Shown here: positions 52,599 through 60,467 of the stretch, in pieces | Position numbering within the stretch: the stretch's first letter is position 1 | How the letters are laid out: every line of letters begins with the position of its first letter | Source of the DNA: CAWJMD01 sp963700925 | GTDB taxonomy: Bacteria; Actinomycetota; Actinomycetes; Actinomycetales; CAWJMD01 | Length of the DNA: 64,000 nt | Assembly: GCA_963700925.1 (NCBI GenBank) | Contig: OY969553.1 | Coordinates: 4,030,001-4,094,000, forward strand | Direction of reading: 5' to 3' | Notes under the pieces: model-generated | Database searches by the model: none | What the model was told of the DNA's origin: nothing | What the model saw: only the letters and a program-made list of their open reading frames with translations | Made by a program: the position numbers and the translations under genes

Positions 52599-52659
52599 GG
52601 CTCGTACCTCGCCATTTCGCAGGGGCTCTGTTCTCTGGTTCGCTCGCTCCGCTCGCTCA
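52599..52659 (-). repeat. 61-bp intercistronic element L, copy at livH/livM
   Basis: Read on the minus strand, it starts with the TGA stop of livH and ends immediately before the ATG of livM. It matches the fabD/fabH copy at 45 of 61 positions without gaps. It includes an imperfect palindrome around CGAGCGGAGCGAGCG and ends with GGCGAGGTACGAGCC. Confidence 0.8.
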
Positions 52660-53544
52660 TACCCGCTCCACCTCCCGCGTGCCGAACAGCCCGTACGGCT
52701 TGAACAGCAGCACCGCGAGCATCACGACGTAGGCGGAGACGAGCGAGAAGTTCGACCCCAGCCAGGGCAGGTAGTCGTTCTGGTACGTGCCGAAGAGCGA
52801 CTCGGTGACGCCGATGACCAGTCCACCGATGACGGCGCCACCGATGGAGTCGAGCCCCCCGAGGATGATCGCCGGTAGCGCCTTCAGCGCGATGATCCAC
52901 ATCGTCTGGTCGATCCCGCCGCCCGTGGCCACGAAGGTGCCCGCGACGGCTGCCAGGGCGCCCGCGATCGCCCACGACAGGGCGAACACGGAGCCCACCG
53001 AGATCCCTTGTGCCTGAGCGGCTTCCTGGTCGAGTGACGCCGCACGCATCGCAAGGCCAAGGCGGGAGTAGCGGAAGAAGGCGTACAGCGCGGCAACGAT
53101 GACGGCTGCCGTGAGCGAGGCGGCGATGTGGCGCTGCTGCACCTGGACGCCGGCCATGTCGACGGTGCTCAGACCCCAGGGGTCGCCGACCTGGCGCACG
53201 TCCAGCCCGATGAAGCTGTTCACGACGACGCGGATGACGATGTCGAGGCCGATCGTGATGATCGCGATCACGAACACCGGCTTGCCGACCATCGGTCTCA
53301 GCGCGACCCGCTCGATCACCAGGCCGAGCAGCCCGATCCCGAGGGCGGCGAGAGGCACCGCCAGCAGGAAGCTGACGGTGCCGACCAGGTAGCTCACCAG
53401 CACGGCCCCCGCCACCATCAGGGCCGGCTGGGCGAAGCTGATCACTTTGGTCGAGCGGTAGATGATGACGAACCCGAGGGCCAGCAACGCGTACACGCTG
53501 CCGCTGCCGATCCCACGCGACAGGCTCTGCAGCAGCTCGGTCAC
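52657..53544 (-). CDS. livH: Liv-type ABC transporter permease LivH
   Basis: A 295-residue membrane protein with about eight helices. It has GSVYALLALGFVIIYRSTKV at the start, the ATPase-contact loop MRAASLDQEAAQAQGISV, and ALPAIILGGLDSIGGAVIGG near the end. The GTG at 53544 overlaps the stop of the acyl-CoA ligase gene (GTGA). It pairs with LivM. Confidence 0.93.
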   Translation of the reverse strand: MTELLQSLSRGIGSGSVYALLALGFVIIYRSTKVISFAQPALMVAGAVLVSYLVGTVSFLLAVPLAALGIGLLGLVIERVALRPMVGKPVFVIAIITIGLDIVIRVVVNSFIGLDVRQVGDPWGLSTVDMAGVQVQQRHIAASLTAAVIVAALYAFFRYSRLGLAMRAASLDQEAAQAQGISVGSVFALSWAIAGALAAVAGTFVATGGGIDQTMWIIALKALPAIILGGLDSIGGAVIGGLVIGVTESLFGTYQNDYLPWLGSNFSLVSAYVVMLAVLLFKPYGLFGTREVERV

Positions 53545-55409
53545 GACCTGGTTCCCTTGCTGTACATCGACTCCACCATGTCTCCGAACCGCTCGACGAG
53601 GGCTGCACGCTTCAGCTTCTGGGTCGCGGTCAGCTCACCGTCCTCGTGGTCCAGCTCCTTACGCAGCAGTCGGAAGTACTTGACCTGGGCCGCGTTCGCG
53701 AACCGTGAGTTGGCCTCGTCGACCACGCCCTGAACCAGCTCGACCACCTCGGGCCGGTCGGCAAGGTCGGCGTAGGTGGTGTAGCCGAGGCGGCGGCGCT
53801 GTGCCCAGTCGCCGACGGTGTCGATCTCGATGCCGACCAGCGCCACCAGGTAGGGGCGACGGTCTCCGACCACGAGGGCCTCCTTGATGTAGGGGGAGGC
53901 CTTCAGCACGTTCTCGATCTCGGACGGCGCCACGTTCTTGCCGCCCGAGGTGATGATGATGTCCTTCATCCGGTCGGTGATCCGCAAGTGCGTGCCGTCG
54001 ACCCACTCGCCGACGTCGCCCGTGTGCAGCCACCCGTCGGCGTCCACCGCGTCGGCCGTGGCCTTGGGGTTGTTCCAGTAGCCCTTGAACACGGCGGGGT
54101 GTCGGACGAGGACCTCCCCGGTCGTCTCGTCGAGCCGCAGCTCCGTGCCTTCATGGGGCTCGCCCACGGTTCCCAGACGCACCCGTCCAGGACGGTTCGA
54201 CGTTGCCACCGCGCTGTTCTCGGTCATGCCGTAGGCCTCGTGCATCGGTACGCCGATGCCCATGAAGAACCGCAGCACCTCGGGCGCGATGGGAGCGGCG
54301 CCGCTGACGGCGAATCGCACCTTGCGCATCCCCATCCGGTCACGCAGGGCGCGGTAGTGGAAGGCGTGGCCGACGGCCAGCAGCAGGCGGCTGGAGGGAG
54401 TGTGGACGCCGCCCGTGCGTACCAGGGTGTCGGCCACGCGAGCCGCGACGCCCATCCACAGACCGGACGAAACGCGCTTGAGCCGCGACGCGTTGCCGGC
54501 CCGCAGGTTGACCCCGGCCAGGATCTTCTCCCAGATCCGGGGCACGCCGAACAGGATCGTCGGCTGCACCTCGCGAAGGTTCGCCTGCACGGTGTCGATC
54601 GACTCCGCAAAGCTGATCTGCACGCCGGCGGCCGCGTTGAACCAGGTGGTGAACGTCCGCTCCACCACGTGGCTCAGGGGCAGGTACGACAGCAGCACGT
54701 CGTTCACGGAGGGCGCTGGGGAGACGAAGCCGCCGCCGTCGACGACGGTCGCGATGGCGAACTCCACGTTCGCGACGGTCAGCATCGCGCCCTTCGGGGG
54801 CCCGGTCGTCCCCGACGTGTAGATCAGGGTGACGACGTCGTCGGGCGTCGCGGTCGCGATCCTCTCCTCGATGGCCTGTGGGTGCGACGCGCGGTGCTCG
54901 CGGCCGAGGGCGAGCAGCTCGTCCCAACCCAGCAGGCGCGGGTCGTCGTAGTGGCGCCGGACCCCACGCGGCTCCAGGTACACGATCCGCTCGAGACCGT
55001 GCAGGTCCGCGGCCACCTCGAGAGCCTTGTCGACCTGCTCCTGGTCCTCGGCGACGAGCACCTTCGCGCCGGAGTCGGACAGCACGTGCCGCACCTCGGA
55101 CGCCGGGTTGGTCGGGTAGAGCCCGACGGTGACGCCTCCGGCCGCTACGGTCGCGAGGTCGGTGTAGAGCCACTCCCTGCGGTTCTCGGAGTGCACGGCC
55201 ACCCGGTCGCCGCGCTCGACGCCCAGCACGAGAAGGCCGTGGGCGACGTCCTGCACGGTGTCCCAGTAAGCAGCCCACGTGACCTCTTGCCAGACCCCAA
55301 GATCCTTCTCCCGCAGGGCAACTCGACTCGGGTCGGAGAGCGCTCGGTCGCGGAGCCTGGTCGCCAGCGTGGTCGTGGTGGTGTGCGGTCGCTGCGCGGT
55401 CTCGGTCAT
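53541..55409 (-). CDS. Long-chain acyl-CoA ligase (AMP-binding)
   Basis: A 622-residue adenylate-forming enzyme. Core motifs are TLIYTSGTTGPPKGAML (P loop), YGMTENSAVATSNRP, DGWLHTGDVGEWVDG and ITDRMKDIIITSGGKNVAPS. Length and motifs fit the FadD15/eukaryotic-type long-chain fatty acyl-CoA synthetases. It lies inside the Liv transporter operon, overlapping livG upstream (ATGA) and livH downstream (GTGA). It probably activates the imported carboxylic acid, trapping it as a CoA ester. The exact acid is unknown. Confidence 0.92.
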   Translation of the reverse strand: MTETAQRPHTTTTTLATRLRDRALSDPSRVALREKDLGVWQEVTWAAYWDTVQDVAHGLLVLGVERGDRVAVHSENRREWLYTDLATVAAGGVTVGLYPTNPASEVRHVLSDSGAKVLVAEDQEQVDKALEVAADLHGLERIVYLEPRGVRRHYDDPRLLGWDELLALGREHRASHPQAIEERIATATPDDVVTLIYTSGTTGPPKGAMLTVANVEFAIATVVDGGGFVSPAPSVNDVLLSYLPLSHVVERTFTTWFNAAAGVQISFAESIDTVQANLREVQPTILFGVPRIWEKILAGVNLRAGNASRLKRVSSGLWMGVAARVADTLVRTGGVHTPSSRLLLAVGHAFHYRALRDRMGMRKVRFAVSGAAPIAPEVLRFFMGIGVPMHEAYGMTENSAVATSNRPGRVRLGTVGEPHEGTELRLDETTGEVLVRHPAVFKGYWNNPKATADAVDADGWLHTGDVGEWVDGTHLRITDRMKDIIITSGGKNVAPSEIENVLKASPYIKEALVVGDRRPYLVALVGIEIDTVGDWAQRRRLGYTTYADLADRPEVVELVQGVVDEANSRFANAAQVKYFRLLRKELDHEDGELTATQKLKRAALVERFGDMVESMYSKGTRS

Positions 55410-56275
55410 TTCGCCAGCTCCGTCGGCGTGCTGCTCTGCACCGCGTGCGGCTCGCCCAGGTACGCGCGGATGACGTCGGGGTTGTTCTGTACCTCGCGCG
55501 GCGTGCCGGTGGTGATGACGGAGCCGAAGTCGACCACCATCACGCGGTCGGCGAGGTCCATCACCAGTCCCATGTCGTGCTCGACCATGATCATCGGGAC
55601 GCCCAGCTCGTCGCGGACGTCGAGCACGAACCGCGCCATGTCCTCGGTCTCCTCGACGTTCATGCCGGCAACGGGCTCGTCGAGCAGCAGCAGCTTGGGG
55701 CCGATCGCCAGCGCCCGTCCGAGCTCGACACGCTTCTGAATGCCGTACGGCAGCAGGCCGACCGGGAACCGGCGCCACGCCTCGAGCTCGAGGAAGTCGA
55801 CGATCTCCTCCACGGCGGCGCGGTGGGCCAGCTCCTCCCGGCGGGCCCGCCCCAGCCACGCCAGCGCGGCCAGAGCGCCGTACCGCACGTGGGTGTGACG
55901 TCCGAGCATGAGGTTGTCGATGACCGTGAGGTTCTCGAAGAGCTCGATGTTCTGGAACGTGCGGCTCATGCCGAGCTCGGCGATGCGGTGCGGCTTGAGG
56001 GTGAGCACGTCGTGGCCGCCGAAGTCGACGGAGCCGCGCTGCGGCCGGTACACGCCTGACAGCACGTTGAAGATCGACGTCTTGCCGGCCCCGTTCGGGC
56101 CGATCACCGCGAACAGCTCGCCGGGGTTCACGTCGAAGGACACCTCGTCGATCGCCACCACGCCGGAGAACGACAGGTGCACGCCACGCACCGAGAGCAC
56201 CGGCAGCGCAGGCTGCACAGGGTCAGGAATCGGTTCCTTCGCCAGACCGACCGGGCCCCCCGTCACGACAGCCAC
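55406..56275 (-). CDS. livG: Liv-type ABC transporter ATPase LivG
   Basis: A 289-residue nucleotide-binding subunit. Walker A is IGPNGAGKTSIFNVL, the signature region is LLPYGIQKRVELGRAL, Walker B is LLLLDEPVAGMN, and the H loop is in MVEHDMGLVMDLADRV. A 25-residue Pro-rich head precedes the domain. The GTG at 56275 overlaps livF by 13 bases. Confidence 0.94.
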   Translation of the reverse strand: MAVVTGGPVGLAKEPIPDPVQPALPVLSVRGVHLSFSGVVAIDEVSFDVNPGELFAVIGPNGAGKTSIFNVLSGVYRPQRGSVDFGGHDVLTLKPHRIAELGMSRTFQNIELFENLTVIDNLMLGRHTHVRYGALAALAWLGRARREELAHRAAVEEIVDFLELEAWRRFPVGLLPYGIQKRVELGRALAIGPKLLLLDEPVAGMNVEETEDMARFVLDVRDELGVPMIMVEHDMGLVMDLADRVMVVDFGSVITTGTPREVQNNPDVIRAYLGEPHAVQSSTPTELAK

Positions 56276-57069
56276 CGCTTGCGCCGCTTGTAGTGCTTCA
56301 CGTCGCGGAAGGAGCGCCCGGCTCCGACGCCGGCGAGGTCGGAGTCCTCGCTGCGCAGGCCGAGGTAGAACTCCCTGACGTCGTCGTCGGCGAGCAGCTT
56401 CTTCGCCGGGGCGTCCATCACCACGCGGCCCGTCTCCATCACGTAGCCGTGGTGGGCGACCGACAGCGCCATCCGCGCGTTCTGCTCGACCAGCAGCACC
56501 GTCGTGCCCTGCTCGTTGATGGCCTGCACCAGGTCACGCACCTGAGCGACCAGTCGCGGTGCCAGGCCGAGGCTCGGCTCGTCCAGCAGCAGCACCTTGG
56601 GATCCGACATCAGGGCTCGCCCCATCGCCAGCATCTGCTGCTCGCCACCCGAGAGGTACCCGGCGACCTGGCGACGCCGGTCGGCCAGCACCGGGAACAT
56701 CTCGTAGATCCGCTCGGTCTTGGCCTTCCAGTCACGACTGGCCGTGTGCCCGCCAACGCGCAGGTTCTCCTCGACCGTGAACTCCGAGAAGATCCGCCGT
56801 CCCTCGAGCACCTGCTTGACGCCCAGGCCCACGATCGCTGGTGCGCGCATCGCGGTGATCGGGGTGTCGGCCAGCGTGATCGACCCCTTGGTGACCTTGC
56901 CCTCGTGCAGGTCGAGCAGGCCGCTGATCGCCCGCAGCAGGGTCGTCTTGCCGGCTCCGTTGGCCCCGAGCAGCGCCACGATCTTGCCGTCCGGAACGTC
57001 GAGGCTCACTCCGCGGAGGACCAGGATCACGTCGTCGTAGACGACCTCCAGGTTGCGGACCGACAGCAT
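56263..57069 (-). CDS. livF: Liv-type ABC transporter ATPase LivF
   Basis: A 268-residue nucleotide-binding subunit with Walker A LLGANGAGKTTLLRAI, signature YLSGGEQQMLAMGRAL, Walker B VLLLDEPSLGLAP and H loop region LLVEQNARMALSVAH. A basic C-terminal tail HYKRRKRWLS extends beyond the usual end. It is the first gene of the operon, with the promoter in the 57.07-57.19 kb gap. Confidence 0.94.
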   Translation of the reverse strand: MLSVRNLEVVYDDVILVLRGVSLDVPDGKIVALLGANGAGKTTLLRAISGLLDLHEGKVTKGSITLADTPITAMRAPAIVGLGVKQVLEGRRIFSEFTVEENLRVGGHTASRDWKAKTERIYEMFPVLADRRRQVAGYLSGGEQQMLAMGRALMSDPKVLLLDEPSLGLAPRLVAQVRDLVQAINEQGTTVLLVEQNARMALSVAHHGYVMETGRVVMDAPAKKLLADDDVREFYLGLRSEDSDLAGVGAGRSFRDVKHYKRRKRWLS

Positions 57070-57186
57070 GCACTACCTCTCGTCGTCGAGCTCCCGCCCG
57101 TGGGCGTCGTGCCGGTGCCGCGGGTGGAACGGAGGTTACGCACGAGTAGACAGGCCGTCGAGAAACGAGACCAACCCGTGACCGAG

Positions 57187-57423
57187 TTACCCCCCGCCGC
57201 CGGACTTGCGACGGAAGGTCTTCTGGGGCTTCGCCGGTGCAGTGTGCGGGTGCTGGGCGGCCGGGTTGTGGGCGAGACCCTCGCCGCGGTGGCCGTACTT
57301 CTTGCGCTCGAGAGCCTCCCTGAACTTGCGGCGTCCGGCGTCCTCAGGCGTCTCGGTTCCCTCCGGGACGTCGGGCGGGGTGCCTTCGTGGTCGCTGGCT
57401 TCGTCCTTCGTCGGCTCGCTCAT
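57187..57423 (-). CDS. DUF5302 family protein
   Basis: A 78-residue hydrophilic protein: acidic Ser/Thr/Pro-rich start, a short helix RRKFREALERKKYGHRGEG, then a His/Pro/Lys tail ending KTFRRKSGGGG. It matches the actinobacterial DUF5302 pattern and is probably mostly disordered. ATG 57423 is taken; ATG 57432 would add three residues. Function unknown. It follows panB on the same strand. Confidence 0.75.
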   Translation of the reverse strand: MSEPTKDEASDHEGTPPDVPEGTETPEDAGRRKFREALERKKYGHRGEGLAHNPAAQHPHTAPAKPQKTFRRKSGGGG

Positions 57424-57482
57424 GTCGTCCATCCTGTCCACTCGGTGGGTGACTGACCAGTGCGTTTCGTGCTCAGTCGGGG

Positions 57483-58358
57483 TTAGTCCTGGAAGGCATT
57501 CTCTGCGGACGGGAAGGTGCCCGACACGACGTCGGCCGCGTAGTCGCGGGCAGCCTGCGACAGCACACCCCTCAGGTCGGCGTACTTGCGCACGAACCTC
57601 GGCGCCTTGCCGCCGCGCAGCCCGGCCATGTCCTGCCACACGAGAACCTGTGCGTCGCAAGCGGATCCGGCGCCGATACCGATCGTCGGAATGGTGAGCA
57701 CCTCGGTGACGCGCGCTGCCACCGGCGCCGGCACCATCTCCATCACGAGGGAGAAGGCGCCGGCTGCCTGCAGGTCGCAGGCGTCCTTGACGAGCTGCTC
57801 GGCCGCTTCACCCCGGCCCTGCACGCGGTAGCCGCCGAAGGCGTGCTCGCTCTGCGGTGTGAAGCCGACGTGGGCCATCACCGGGATACCCGCCTCGACC
57901 AGGGCCTTGACCGTGGGGACGACCCGCGCACCGCCCTCGAGCTTCACCGCGTGGCACCGTCCCTCCTTCATGAAGCGGATCGAAGTCGCGAGCGCCTGCT
58001 CGGGACCTGCCTGGTAAGAGCCGAAGGGCAGGTCGGCCACCACCAGCGCGCGGCGGACGCTGCGGGTCACCGCCCGCACGAGCACGAGCATCTCGTCGAC
58101 CGTGACCGGCAGCGACGTGTCGTAGCCGTAGACGTTGTTGGAGGCCGAGTCGCCTACTAGCAGAACGGGAATGCCTGCCTCGTCGAAGATCTCGGCGGCG
58201 TACTGCTCGTACGCCGTGAGCATCGCCCAGCGTTCGCCGCGGTCCTTCATCTGCTGGAGGTGGTGGATGCGCACCTTCGCGGGGCCGGGTCCGGACGGTG
58301 GGCTGCCCGGCTGGGCGGCTGCGGGTCCGGACCCGTATGGGGCGTTCTGCTCGCTCAT
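57483..58358 (-). CDS. panB: 3-methyl-2-oxobutanoate hydroxymethyltransferase
   Basis: A 291-residue enzyme for the first step of pantothenate (coenzyme A) synthesis, using 5,10-methylenetetrahydrofolate. Family blocks are AMLTAYEQYAAEIFDEAGIP, LLVGDSASNNVYGYDTSLPV, VKLEGGARVVPTVKALVEAG, MAHVGFTPQSEHAFGGYRVQ and TIGIGAGSACDAQVLVWQDM. About 27 Gly/Pro-rich residues precede the barrel. ATG 58358 is used. It lies 26 bases after the nadE stop on the same strand. Confidence 0.96.
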   Translation of the reverse strand: MSEQNAPYGSGPAAAQPGSPPSGPGPAKVRIHHLQQMKDRGERWAMLTAYEQYAAEIFDEAGIPVLLVGDSASNNVYGYDTSLPVTVDEMLVLVRAVTRSVRRALVVADLPFGSYQAGPEQALATSIRFMKEGRCHAVKLEGGARVVPTVKALVEAGIPVMAHVGFTPQSEHAFGGYRVQGRGEAAEQLVKDACDLQAAGAFSLVMEMVPAPVAARVTEVLTIPTIGIGAGSACDAQVLVWQDMAGLRGGKAPRFVRKYADLRGVLSQAARDYAADVVSGTFPSAENAFQD

Positions 58359-58384
58359 CCGTGCCTTCCTGGTTGTGGTGTGGG

Positions 58385-60161
58385 TCAGCTGTCCTGCTCG
58401 CGCCACCGGCTGGTCACGGGCAGCCGCCTGTCGCGGCCGAACGCGACGCGGCTGATCTTCGGGCCGGGCGCGAACTGCCGGCGTTTCCACTCGGCGCGGT
58501 CGACGAGACCCACCACCTTGTCGACCACCTCGGCGTCGAAGCCCGCCTCCAGCAGCTCCGACCGTCCCTTCGCCTCCACGACGTACTGCTCCAGCAGCGG
58601 GTCGAGCACCTCGTACGGGGGCAGGCTGTCCTGGTCGAGCTGGCCGGGGGCGAGCTCGGCGGACGGCGGCTTGGTGATGGAGTTCTCAGGGATCGGGGGC
58701 TGGTCGCCCTTCGCCTCGCTGTACTTGTTACGCCAGCGGGCCAGCTGCCACACCAGGGTCTTCGGCACGTCCTTGAGGGGTGCGTAGCCGCCGACGGAGT
58801 CGCCGTAGATGGTCGAGTACCCCACGGAGAGCTCGCTCTTGTTGCCCGTCGCCATCACCAGGTGGTTCTCCTGGTTCGACAGGCCCATCCAGATGGTGCC
58901 GCGCACCCGCGCCTGCAGGTTCTCCTCGGCGACGCCGGTCAGCTTCACCTCCTGCAAGTACGCCGCGACGACTTCGCCGATGGGGTGGATGCGGTAGTCG
59001 AGCCCGAGCCGCTCGGCCAGGTCGGCGGCGTCGTCCTTGGAGTGCTCGGACGAGTACTTGCTGGGCATCGAGACCCCGACGACGTTTCGCCCGCCCACCG
59101 CGTCTGCCGCGATCGTCGCGACCAGAGCCGAGTCGATGCCTCCTGAGAGGCCCAAGAGCACCGACCCGAAGCCGTTCTTCCGCACGTACGAGCGCAGCCC
59201 GATGACCAGCGCCTGGTACACCTCGCCGACCGGGTCGAGCCGGTCCGCGATCGGCGGGGGCAAAGGCTCGTAGGCGGGCACGGTCTCGTGCGAGACGACG
59301 GTGTGCACGACCGCCTCGGCACTGGCGTCCGGATGGAACTGCGACTCCGGCAGGTCGAGGTCAACGATCAGCAGGTCCTCGACGAACTGGCGCGCCCGCG
59401 CGAGCACGGTGCCGTCCGCTGCGACGACCAGCGAGTCGCCGTCGAAGACCAGCTCGTCCTGCCCGCCGACGAGGTTGAGGTAGGCGAGGGTCGCCTGCGC
59501 CTGCTCGGCCCGGCGGCGCGACCAGCTCGAGACGTGTGTCGTCCTTGTCCTGCTCGTACGGGGAGCCGTTGAGCACCAGCAGGAGCTCGGCTCCGGCCTC
59601 GCGGGCCATCGCCACCGGGCCGCCGTCCTGCCAGAGGTCCTCGCAGATCGCCAGTGCGACGTCGACGCCGGCCACCCTCACGACGTGCAGCCGCTGGCCG
59701 GGCACGAAGATGCGGAACTCGTCGAACACCCCGTAGTTCGGCAGGTGGTGCTTCGAGTACCGGGTCAGCACCGACCCGCGGTGCAGCACCGCCGCGCAGT
59801 TCTGCGGCATGCCCTTGGGGATGCCGGTCTGGCCGTCCTCGCTGACTCCGTCGCCGTCGCGGTCGGCGTCGTCGCCCTCGGCCCGGTCGAGGTAGCCCAC
59901 GACAACGGGGGTCTCACCGAAGCCGTCGGCCTCCAGCACGTGCGCCAGCTCGGCGATGGCCGCGCGCGAGGCGTCGACGAACGAGCGGCGCAGGGCCAGG
60001 TCCTCCACGGGGTAGCCGGTCAGCACCATCTCGGGGAATGCGACCAAGTGGGCGCCCGCCTCGACCGCCTTCGCCGTCCACGCTCGAACCATGGCGGCGT
60101 TGGCTGCGATGTCACCGACGGTGGCGTCGACCTGGGCCATGGCCAGTCGCAGTTGCGGCAT
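58385..60161 (-). pseudogene. nadE: Glutamine-dependent NAD+ synthase, frameshifted
   Basis: Two frames on the minus strand together give a normal NadE. The N-terminal nitrilase-type glutaminase (ATG 60161) has its Glu-Lys-Cys set in AFPEMVLTGYP, KHHLPNYGVF and LAICEDLWQDGG. The C-terminal synthetase has the PP-loop LGLSGGIDSALV and ends at 58385. After YEQDKDDTRLELVA the frame changes: the continuation with the expected character, RRRAEQAQATLAYLNLVGGQ, is in a neighbouring frame. A loss of two bases near 59517-59521 explains it. NadE is normally essential, so a sequence error is as likely as true loss. Both halves could also fold separately. Confidence 0.85.
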
Positions 60162-60213
60162 GACACGAGCGTAGTGCGCGGTGATGACCGCCCGAACCGA
60201 CGCTTGGGCGTGC

Positions 60214-60272
60214 GCGAGACCTCACGGATCGCACCATCCCGCGACGGGATGGGACGTCCTGCGAGATCTCGC
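60214..60272. repeat. 59-bp near-palindromic element E, copy 3
   Basis: Ends are GCGAGACCTC and GAGATCTCGC (one mismatch). An inner palindrome CATCCCG-CGA-CGGGATG is perfect. It matches copy 2 at 45 of 59 and copy 1 at 42 of 59 positions without gaps. No DUF559 gene is nearby in this case. Confidence 0.85.
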
Positions 60273-60363
60273 CGACCGACCCCCATCTGGAGGCTCGCCG
60301 ATGTGTCAGACCGTCAACCCGCGCACGGCGGTCCAGGGTCTGACTGATCGCATCGGGTGGTGG

Positions 60364-60379
60364 GTAACGCGTGCGAAAC
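60364..60379 (+). promoter_or_regulatory. Candidate GlnR box upstream of glnA2
   Basis: GTAAC-six bases-GAAAC fits exactly the gTnAC-n6-GaAAC half of the actinobacterial GlnR consensus. Six bases later GTAGC gives a weaker second site (GTnAC with one mismatch). It is 88 bp before the glnA2 ATG. Nitrogen control of glnA2 by a GlnR regulator encoded elsewhere is the likely meaning. Confidence 0.55.
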
Positions 60380-60467
60380 ACCGGCGTAGCAGACTGCGTA
60401 GCGACACCACGGGGTCGTGGCGCGCGCTGCCCCCGTCCGAGGACCGATTCGAGACCGAAGGGACGCC

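Larger units (their letters stand above)
60162..60467. other. Regulatory gap between nadE and glnA2
   Basis: This 306-bp divergent gap holds the third copy of element E (60214-60272) and a GlnR-like box (60364-60379). No protein gene is seen. The promoters of nadE and glnA2 must lie here. Confidence 0.7.

Noticed and set aside
55410..55859. N-terminal extension of the acyl-CoA ligase frame
   Set aside because: It overlaps livG in another frame and is Arg/Gly/Ala-rich. The true ligase start is the ATG at 55409, which overlaps the livG stop.
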